Part shown: positions 1-6,387 of the stretch, piece by piece
How positions within the stretch are numbered: the first letter of the stretch is position 1
Layout: every line of letters begins with the position of its first letter
Assembly (NCBI GenBank): GCA_021029095.1
Contig: JAJOHG010000568.1
Span: forward strand, 1-13,764
Length of the DNA: 13,764 bases
Source: Phellopilus nigrolimitatus
Lineage: Eukaryota; Basidiomycota; Agaricomycetes; Hymenochaetales; Hymenochaetaceae
Direction: 5' to 3'
Notes under the pieces: generated by a model
Databases searched by the model: none
Told to the model about the DNA's origin: nothing
Seen by the model: the letters and a program-made list of their open reading frames with translations, nothing else
Position numbers and translations under genes: made by a program

Positions 1-8
1 CTCCTCCT

Positions 9-936
9 CTACCGTGTCTTCCGAATCTTCGTCTCCCGGACAGAGGGTTCCCTCACAGTCGTCCCCCGCACAGTTATCTCCGGCTCTGGGAGCTGCACAA
101 CGATCGGTTCGGGCGCAGGCGCGGTCGCGGCTGTGCTGAGCCGCTCGCGCAGGTCGTCGAGCTCGCGCTCGTAGCTCTCGCGCATGTTTCGCGACGATCG
201 TCTCGAGCTCCTTGCAGCGCTCCTCCGCGCGCTGCCGCTCGCGCTCGGCGTCCCGGCGCTTCTCGCGATAGTGCTCGACGTGGCGCCTGTACGCGGCCAG
301 GTCCTTCTCCGTGCGCTCGAGGCGCCGGCGGAGTACGCGATTGTCCCGGCGCAGGTCCTCGGACGGCTCCTTCTTGGAGTCGGGTGCCTTTGGCGCCTCC
401 TGCACCTTGTCTGTCCCCTCCGCCCTCGACCTGTCCTTCGACCTTCCCCTCTCTGTCCCCTTCTCTGTCCTCTCTGCCGTCTTATCCGTTCCCCTCTCAG
501 TCCTCCGTTCAGTCAGTCTGCTTGTTCCTCTCTCGGTCAGTCTCTCTGTCAGCCTGTCCGTGCCCCTCTCCGTCCTCCTCTCCGTCAGTCCATCAGTCCC
601 TTTCTCCGTCCTCCTCTCCGTGCCAACCGTCTCCGTCTCCCTCCTCGTCACCTTCTCCGACATCTCCTTCACCACCTCCCTCATCCCGTTTTCGCCTGCG
701 CCCCCGGCCTTCTCGTCCTTCTCCGGAAGCGCCTTCTCCGACGAGACCTGCCTGTCGGCGGGCCTCGCCGCCGTCGTCCGTTTCTTCTCTGCGTTGGTGG
801 TCGTGTTCCTCGCACGCGCGCGGCGGCTGCGGCGCTCGACGTACGTATCCGTGTCGGAGGAGCAGTCGTCGAGGTCGTCGAGGATGATGGAGCTGAACGA
901 GCCAAACGAGCGCGCGAGGGTGTCCATGATGCCCAT
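9..936 (-). CDS. Coiled-coil, repeat-containing protein of unknown function (one frameshift)
   Basis: I do not recognise this protein. The ATG at 936 (start MGIMDTLARSFGS; a second in-frame ATG is at 927) is preceded by an in-frame TAG at 996-994. The frame is open from there to the window edge, with strongly G/C-ending codons. After an acidic N-terminal patch (LDDLDDCSSDTD) come a basic stretch (RRSRRARAR), a charged region, about four copies of a 12-residue repeat of RTERGTDRLTER type (612-469), and a Glu/Arg/Lys heptad-rich coiled coil (about 360-190). At GCG-AAA-C-ATG (192-183) the coiled-coil reading moves to another frame: from ATG 185 it runs MRESYERELDDLRERLS and ends at TAG 11-9 (250 + 58 = about 308 residues). 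The unshifted frame stays open to base 1 but turns into Arg/Cys-rich non-heptad sequence, so the shifted end is preferred. No GT..AG pair explains the shift. Intracellular; no signal peptide or membrane segment seen. Confidence 0.6.
469..612 (-). repeat. 36-nt tandem repeat array encoding 12-residue units
   Basis: Read on the minus strand, four consecutive 36-nt units encode RTEKGTDGLTER (612-577), RTERGTDRLTER (576-541), LTERGTSRLTER (540-505) and RTERGTDKTAER (504-469). A decayed partial fifth unit begins TEKGTERG below 469. The period is an exact multiple of three, so copy-number change would keep the frame. The units differ at both synonymous and non-synonymous sites, so the array is not a fresh expansion. 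Confidence 0.85.
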
Positions 937-1569
937 TGACGATGTCCTGCGTGTTCGATGATCTAATAGCGGGGCGTATTTCGAGCTGGTAAGCTAATGG
1001 TACATTCAACGTCTCTCTCGGCCGCTCCGCGTTGCAATTAGTACAGGGGTGATGGGACTAGAGTCCAGATATTAACGCCTATAGTTCGGGCCAACGAGGT
1101 AAATAAGTGATAAATCGGCACGTTTTACGACGCAGATACTGACAGTGAGTTCAGGTGGCCTACGATAACGATGAGAAGAGGAGAGAAACCATACGAGCGA
1201 GTAACACGCGTTTCTTGGACAGTTGCGTGCAGGCCTCAGCTGAGTTTATCGTTATGGGCGCTTGTTAAGGTTACGTCACGTGTCGTGCACTGCATACAAT
1301 CGGTTCCATCCGAGAACACCGAGAAGACTTCAATCCAAGATTCGCATTCATTTCACAAAACGCAGGCGGGCGTAAGTTGTACAAGTTTGCGGCGATAAAA
1401 TTATATGTGATAGCGTTAAGGATACAAGTACATTCAGAATTTTTTTTGCATTATTTAACGTTTGCAATCGGCCAAGCCCTTCAATAGAACGAACGAGTCA
1501 GCTGCTCATGTCTCAAGAATAGGAGCAAAGCTTCACTCACTTCTTCGTGTCCGCGGCTTACTCATATCC
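937..1569. other. Intergenic region between two minus-strand genes
   Basis: No gene is supported here. The segment is the 3' flank of the mitochondrial-type gene (stop at 1570) and the promoter/5' leader of the coiled-coil gene (ATG at 936). It holds a composite CRE/E-box at 1271-1282, a perfect 10-bp palindrome CTCAGCTGAG at 1235-1244, and a T-run followed by TTATTTAA at about 1440-1459. On the minus strand the last reads TTAAATAA before an A-run, which could serve as a polyadenylation region about 110 nt past the stop at 1570. The small open frame at 1171-1398 has no recognisable content. Confidence 0.6.
1271..1282. promoter_or_regulatory. Composite CRE-like / E-box element TTACGTCACGTG
   Basis: TTACGTCA (1271-1278, a CRE/ATF half-variant, TGACGTAA on the minus strand) overlaps CACGTG (1277-1282, the palindromic E-box bound by bHLH factors). 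It sits about 335 nt upstream of the ATG at 936 of the minus-strand coiled-coil gene. Binding is inferred only from the match to known consensus sites. Confidence 0.35.
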
Positions 1570-2096
1570 TCACGTCTTTTTGCCGCTTTTCCGCAGGGGC
1601 CCCTCGACCTCATCCTTCTCGTAGTCGGCCTCGATGGTCACGTGCGTGCCGTCGTCATGGTGGTGGCGATTGCGGATGTGCTCGACGCTGCGCTTGGCCA
1701 TCTCGTCAGGCGCCTCCAGCGTGCTTTTGTCGGCCTTGACGGCGGCCTCGGAGGCGGACGCGAGGTACTCGTTCCACCCCGGCGCCTCGTCGTGTGGCGC
1801 GCTCCCCTTCTGCTGGCGGCCCGACAGGTTCTTCTGCTTCTCTGTCTCGAGGATCTGACGAGAAAGTAGAGGTTAACGGACGGGATGAACATTGTCCTAG
1901 AAACGTCCGTACTTCCGGGTTGTTGTCGTGCATTGAACTAGAATAAAGTCTATGCACTACGTCTCAGACTACGTGGATCATACAAGTAACGCACATACCT
2001 TGTCGACAAGAAGCTGGTCATCCCGACTCTTGGTTTGGCCGCTGTGGCGGCGCGGGTTGCCGTGCGTGCAGAGTGGGCGAAGACGGACAGGGACAT
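1570..2096 (-). CDS. Small conserved fungal protein, probably mitochondrial (3 exons, 135 aa)
   Basis: Exons on the minus strand: 2096-1999, 1937-1913 (only 25 nt) and 1854-1570. Introns are 61 nt (GTATGT..TAG) and 58 nt (GTACGG..CAG), and all phases agree. Exon 1 gives a classic mitochondrial presequence: MSLSVFAHSARTATRAATAA, rich in Arg, Ala, Ser and Thr with no acidic residue, followed by KPRVGMTSFLST. The tiny exon supplies SMHDNNPE. Exon 3 carries the most conserved-looking block, EKQKNLSGRQQKG, then PHDEAPGWNEYLAS and SEAAVKADKST, and ends in a charged tail (TGA 1572-1570). I recognise this as a hypothetical protein widespread in Agaricomycetes; its function is unknown to me. Nearly every codon ends in G or C, unlike the large MOR2 gene, which suggests high expression. 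A TATA box and a perfect CRE lie just upstream. Gene model is firm; mitochondrial location is inferred. Confidence 0.85.
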
Positions 2097-2161
2097 GGTG
2101 ATTTTGGTGTTGGTGGCGAGAAGAGAGGAATGTATGGCGAGGCTAGCGCCCGTGACAGGTT

Positions 2162-2169
2162 CTTATATA
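2162..2169 (-). promoter_or_regulatory. TATA box of the mitochondrial-type gene
   Basis: The minus strand reads TATATAAG at 2169-2162, 66-73 nt upstream of the ATG at 2096. Spacing and sequence fit a fungal TATA element. Confidence 0.6.
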
Positions 2170-2215
2170 CGTATGTCTCCAACGAATGCGCATACAGACG
2201 ATGGTAAGCACTTCC

Positions 2216-2223
2216 TGACGTCA
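2216..2223. promoter_or_regulatory. Perfect CRE palindrome TGACGTCA
   Basis: TGACGTCA is the full consensus for CREB/ATF-type bZIP factors (Atf1/Sko1 class in fungi). It lies about 47 nt upstream of the TATA box and about 120 nt upstream of the ATG at 2096, a normal activator position. It is also 315 nt past the stop of the next upstream minus-strand gene, so it most likely serves the mitochondrial-type gene. Confidence 0.5.
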
Positions 2224-2537
2224 CACTGCATTGTATATGACGCAGACTCTAAAGCACCCGTGGGAACTACTTGCTGCGGCTTCTTCCGATACATCCGTCT
2301 TCCACTTGACTCAGAAAGAATGAACACGATATGTAAAGGATACACAGACACCGCGCCAGGCCGGCGATCGTTACACATTTGTATACTACACGAGATTATA
2401 CAGGACAAAGCGCAAAATAGACTGATAACGAAAACCCGAATGTGCACGAAAAGGCTAGAGCTAAAGAAGGGAGAGACGAGCACAGCGAAGGAGGGAAGAG
2501 GCAGCATCGGAGTAAGGCGGGCAGCCCCGTATTCTGG

Positions 2538-4518
2538 CTATAGCGCGTCCCAGTGCGTCTGGACCCGGTCTGGGTAGACCGTCCCGAGCTGCAGTCTGTG
2601 GAGGCCGATGGAATCCACGTCCGAGTCCCCGTCCGACGTGTACCCGCTGTCCGCGAAAGCCGTGTCCGAGCCGACGACGAAGCTGCTGCTCAGCCGATTC
2701 AATATCAGCTCAGTCTCTCGATGATATCCTATTTGCGCGGTAGATGAACGGTATGCGTACCTCGACTGCCCGAGCGAACTCGATGGCACGCGCACGTGCT
2801 GCAAGGCGCGTGCGTTTGCCTTCAGGCTCAGCACCAGTCTGCAGCCTGCGATATTCACGATAGCTGTTGCCCAGCTAGAGGGGGAAACGCAATGCATTGA
2901 TTCTTGGTCATATAAGAGGTATATATTAAATGTACTTACTACTTCGCGAGCCCTTCATAAAGAGGCGAGCCTATCAGCCAGACAAACATGCAGAACATCG
3001 TTGCCGCTGCCGCCACAATTTTTTAATTTAAATCATTAGAAATGAATCGATAGAACAAGGAATCCTGCGCTCACCAGCGATAGCCAGGAAGTACAGGATT
3101 CCATCTCTGTAGAGGATAGACGAGATGGGGTGGTACACGTTGCGCCGCGCCTCGCGGATCGCCTTGAGCGTCGTGAGGACAAAGAGAAGGGTCTCAAGGA
3201 AGAGACTCGGGAGCCAGATCGTCCAGAGCATCGGGGAGATCTGAAATTTGGTGCACGAAAATGTCAGCGCGCAAGTACGCAGCGCATGGCCGTGGCCCAG
3301 CGCATCAACACGAAGGGCGCCAGTATAACAGTTGTCAAGAAGAAAACAGCTTACCTCCTCGAAACATGTGTTAAACACCGGCTCGACCGTCAACGAACCT
3401 ATGAAATCACCGCCCAATTAGTCCAATCAGCCACATAAACACCTCACTCCGGGATCCGGACTTCAAGAGCGCAATCGAGATGCCGAAGTCGGCCACGTAC
3501 CTTGGCCTTGGTAAAGCCAGGTCCCGAGGAGCCCGAGCGTCGGGAGCACGTAGAGGACGAAGGCCGTCCGGAGGAGTGTTTTGAGGAGTCGCGATCCGCC
3601 GAAAAGCGCGTGCACACGCATCGCGACGAGGCCTACATGGGAATAGCTGTGTGTTCAGCGACCAAGATAGGAACATCGGAGTATTCGAAAAGACGTACCG
3701 TGCATACTCATAAAGGAAAAGACGGTGACGTACGCCTCGACCCAAATCCATGCCTTGCAGCTACACAGACGAAGCGAAGAATGAATGAAAAAAAAAATGC
3801 GGGCCCAGATCGCGGATGTTCACATACAACTGCGCGAGGAACGATCAGAGGTAACCTCGTGGAACGCATGTTATTAAGAATACGTACGGCAACGCTAGGG
3901 GGATTGGCAAGGCCCAGGCGATCTAATAGCGACGGTAATATGGGCGCAAAGGCACCGAAGCTGAGCCGTTTAAAAAATAACAGACGAGCGCGATGTACCC
4001 ACCGTAGATGTCGATGGCGAGCATCAGCGGTCTGTTGAAACTCGTGAAATTGAGTCTTAGAGAGAAGTGTGCGAGGATACCGACATTATGTAACGGTTCT
4101 ATATCATCAGATAATACGAGTGACAGTTAGTAGTGAGCGCTGGTGTGGGCAGTAAGTGTACTACTGACTGCAAGGTAAATGAGAGAAATGGTGCTCGTGG
4201 GAGCCTTCCAAATAAGCTCGACCTGTATGAGCGATGAGAAACATCAACTACGGAAACGAAAAGGCATGCCTTACTTCGAGAGAAAACTGGAGAAATACTC
4301 AGCAACAATTCAGCACAAAAGAGTGAAGGTACGCACAGTTAAGAAATAATCATACAACAAAAGAGAACATCCAGAAAGCGTCAAGTATCTTTTGTTCCGA
4401 ACCCGATAAGCATGTGACGGACGGTCATTGAAAAGACTACTCACTGGCCCGCCTTCACGATGGGGACAGCATGCTCGAGCGCCCGGAGCGCGTCCTGCAC
4501 AGCAGTTTCCGACATCAT
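2538..4518 (-). CDS. DUF6533-type seven-transmembrane integral membrane protein
   Basis: Exons on the minus strand: 4518-4445, 4388-4337, 4222-4169, 4098-4085, 4031-4003 (or -3999), probably 3922-3888, 3753-3699 (or 3760-3699), 3632-3501, 3398-3355, 3240-3075, 3006-2940, 2874-2538 (TAG). All phases close. Start is MMSETAVQ or MSETAVQ. Helices in order: YLTLSGCSLLLYDYFLT (family YDY..LT signature); VELIWKAP then ISLIYLANRY (E..IW and NRY marks); AWIWVEAYVTVFSFMSMH; LLRTAFVLYVLPTLGLLG; WTIWLPSLFLETLLFVLTTL; YRDGILYFLAIA with MFCMFVWLIG; WATAIVNIAGCRLVLSL. About 344-352 residues, usual for the family. The C-terminal tail is cytosolic-looking and acidic (TSDGDSDVDS). Family members are abundant in mushroom genomes and functionally uncharacterised; a sensory role is speculation. 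Least certain are the 14-nt exon with GTCGGT donor and the join between 4003 and 3753. Confidence 0.8.
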
Positions 4519-4676
4519 AAGAGCGCAACGAGGGAGCAACACATACAAGACGGAGCAAAGAAAGATAAAAGGCAAAGGGAAACAAGAAATAAACAAAGAT
4601 CTAGAATGGAGAGCTCGAATGGGTTTCTAAGTGTCCTGGGCGAGCTGCACTTTTATCGTCCGCAGCTGCAGACACA

Positions 4677-4681
4677 ATTGG
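4677..4681 (-). promoter_or_regulatory. CCAAT box upstream of the DUF6533 gene
   Basis: The minus strand reads GAGCCAATTG here, about 160 nt upstream of the ATG at 4518. A GATAAAAG TATA-like stretch follows on the minus strand at about 4657-4650, roughly 135 nt upstream of the ATG. Position fits a HAP-complex site; the match is short. Confidence 0.3.
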
Positions 4682-4990
4682 CTCAATCACGGCACAGAGA
4701 TTAAGAGCTCTAGAAGGACTACTAGCGCGGAGGACTCGCAGGTTTGAAGGGCCGAGCAGTGCCATCCATGCAATCTTGGGGTCGATCTGCCTTTAACCTG
4801 CGGGAAATAGGCTCGGTCCTAGGTGGTGCAGGAGATTCGCGCAGATGGAAGAGAAGGGGCAACGCGATTGTCTATTCATCTGCGCGCCGCGCTGCCGTCA
4901 GCTCGCTGCCCGGAAGTCCAGAATCCAAATACTCCAGAATCGCGCAAACGGGAACAAAAGTATCCCGGTATATTGGGGTACACAGCCCGC

Positions 4991-5008
4991 GTGCGCGTAC
5001 ACGCGCAC
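4991..5008. repeat. 18-bp near-perfect palindrome
   Basis: GTGCGCGT-AC-ACGCGCAC: perfect 8-bp arms around a 2-nt centre. It is made of alternating purine-pyrimidine steps, so it could also adopt Z-DNA. No nearby gene start makes its role clear. Confidence 0.6.
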
Positions 5009-5311
5009 AGACTTCATGAACCCTCGCTCTTGACGCAAATAGGTTCTGATCAGACAAACAGGCCGAGTCGGTTTGTAAGGCTATCGGGCGCGCCACAGAA
5101 GCGTGATATTGGAAGCTCAGTTTTCAGAAAGAGAGGCAGAGACGTTGAGATCATGATGCGCTGTGGGAGAAGTCGTCGGGAGCGTATTTGTCCTCTGCGT
5201 TACAGAATATCAGCCAAATGATGGGGTTTGAGCATATGGCGGGAGCAGAACTCATGCCGGGAAAATAATTTCCGGTATCACAATGGCATTTGATGAACGG
5301 ATGAGCCTGAC

Positions 5312-5337
5312 GAAAAAAAGAAAAAGAAAAAAAAAAA
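5312..5337 (+). repeat. Polypurine (A-rich) tract
   Basis: Twenty-six consecutive purines, mostly A with three G, roughly midway between the two divergent genes. Such poly(dA) tracts commonly exclude nucleosomes in fungal promoters; that role is inferred. Confidence 0.6.
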
Positions 5338-5464
5338 CAGTCCGGAGAGTGTGGATTTTGGCCGGTGTGACACGTTATTACACTGTGTCACGAAGTCGGA
5401 CTTCGGACTTCCGCTGTTCGCTCCCGTAGACCCGTCTCCGCTCCGATGGACCAGACCATTAGCC

Positions 5465-5585
5465 CGACGATCACGTCGCTGTCAACGACAACGAGGACCT
5501 CGTCGTGTACGGCATCGAAAATCCATGGAGAAATGCGAGCAGGACCTCAAGGCGACGATCGCGTCTCTGTCAATGACATCGAAGT
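5465..5585 (+). repeat. Two degenerate direct repeats, 88 nt apart
   Basis: CGACGATCACGTCGCTGTCA at 5465 is echoed by CGACGATCGCGTCTCTGTCA at 5553, and the similarity decays over the next dozen bases. The 88-nt offset is not a multiple of three, so it is not an in-frame protein repeat. Origin unknown. Confidence 0.5.
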
Positions 5586-6301
5586 CGTTGAGGTCGCTGG
5601 CCGAAGTCTGCCCTCAGGAACGAGGGCGAGCCGACCTTGGCGGTGCCTCGTCGTGCACGCTGCACAGCGTCGAAGTGCTGGATGACTGTTTGTGCATAAC
5701 ATTCGTGCGCGATGTATTTCATCCGCGGTGCTGTGCAGCTTGCTTTGTGTACTGTACTCTTACTTCGCCGAAGCTCTGCATTGCGACTTCTCTACCGTGC
5801 CTCGTGCAATATTCTCTTGCTCCAGTTTTCTTCAAAGCACGCTGTGGAGTCTCAGCAGCCTATGCTGACTCGAAAAAGCCAGCCTCTACCCGGAGATAAC
5901 GCCCACGCGCACTGACGGAAGTTTCCCCAAATCATATTGGAATTTGTATGTGCGTTGTGAGATACGAAATCGGTGGAGTCGGAGACATCTCATCTACATA
6001 TGTAAGTGGTTTCTCCTTTGAACAACTCTGGTTCATCCTTCCTTCGAATGGTTCGAAATTTATAATCATGATGTCTCTGGTGCAAAGCATATCGCATTTT
6101 AGAATCTAACAAGCTGAACTTATTCGCGAGCGTCGCATGCATCCACGGTGGTTTCCGAGTCTGCGCAATTGAGCAACTGTTTGTATTATTCTCGGCTTTA
6201 TATTTCGCGGTTTGTTGTACTTTAGTAGGGAATTGAAGAGTTTTGGTTGGTACATACGGCTCGTAGATAAAGAAAGTATGAGCATCGTGCACGATGTGAC
6301 A

Positions 6302-6349
6302 ATGACAACGCGTATGTCACACGCGTCCGGCCGTCGCGGTCGTTGTCAT
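6302..6349. promoter_or_regulatory. Paired MCB-like boxes inside an inverted repeat, MOR2 promoter
   Basis: ACGCGT occurs at 6308-6313 and again at 6321-6326, 13 nt apart and 62-80 nt upstream of the MOR2 ATG. This is the MluI cell-cycle box bound by the G1/S factor MBF in yeasts. A perfect 9-bp inverted repeat, ATGACAACG (6302-6310) and CGTTGTCAT (6341-6349), encloses the second box and overlaps the first. These are sequence matches only; whether the transcription start lies upstream or downstream is not visible. Confidence 0.4.
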
Positions 6350-6387
6350 CAACGACGAGTCGATGAACAGCTTCCGCCTTTCTAGGC

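Larger units (their letters stand above)
4519..6387. other. 1.87-kb divergent intergenic region, no gene supported
   Basis: This lies between the 5' ends of the DUF6533 gene (minus) and MOR2 (plus). It contains several open frames (for example plus 5351-5899, 182 codons; minus 6292-5990, 100 codons), but none shows a recognisable domain, steady codon bias or splice context. Visible structure: an 18-bp palindrome at 4991-5008, a 26-nt A/G-only tract at 5312-5337, a 7-bp inverted repeat with 11-nt loop (GTGACAC..GTGTCAC, 5367-5391), and two degenerate copies of a roughly 33-nt sequence at 5465 and 5553. The last 400 nt before MOR2 are AT-richer and end in paired ACGCGT boxes. The 5440-5690 segment might be a decayed coding fossil. 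Confidence 0.55.

Noticed and set aside
184..961. Two long plus-strand open frames, Ser/Leu/Val/Pro-rich
   Set aside because: They are antisense to the coiled-coil gene. The minus strand shows the coherent heptad and 12-residue repeat protein; the plus frames stay open because the repeat lacks TTA, CTA and TCA in those registers.
1462..1869. Plus-strand 135-codon open frame
   Set aside because: Mirror image of exon 3 of the minus-strand mitochondrial-type gene, whose conserved motifs and splice sites fix the true strand.
5351..5899. Plus-strand 182-codon open frame in the intergenic region
   Set aside because: No recognisable domain, Cys/Arg-rich random composition, no consistent codon bias and no splice context; a decayed fossil at best.
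6043..6057. TTCGAA repeated, and GGTTCGAA resembling a tRNA B box or heat-shock element
   Set aside because: The B box lacks the following C, and no A box, acceptor stem or terminator is present. TTC/GAA spacing is not that of an HSE.
5990..6292. Minus-strand 100-codon open frame
   Set aside because: Lies in the MOR2 upstream region with no motif and no supporting neighbour; plausible by chance in AT-rich DNA.
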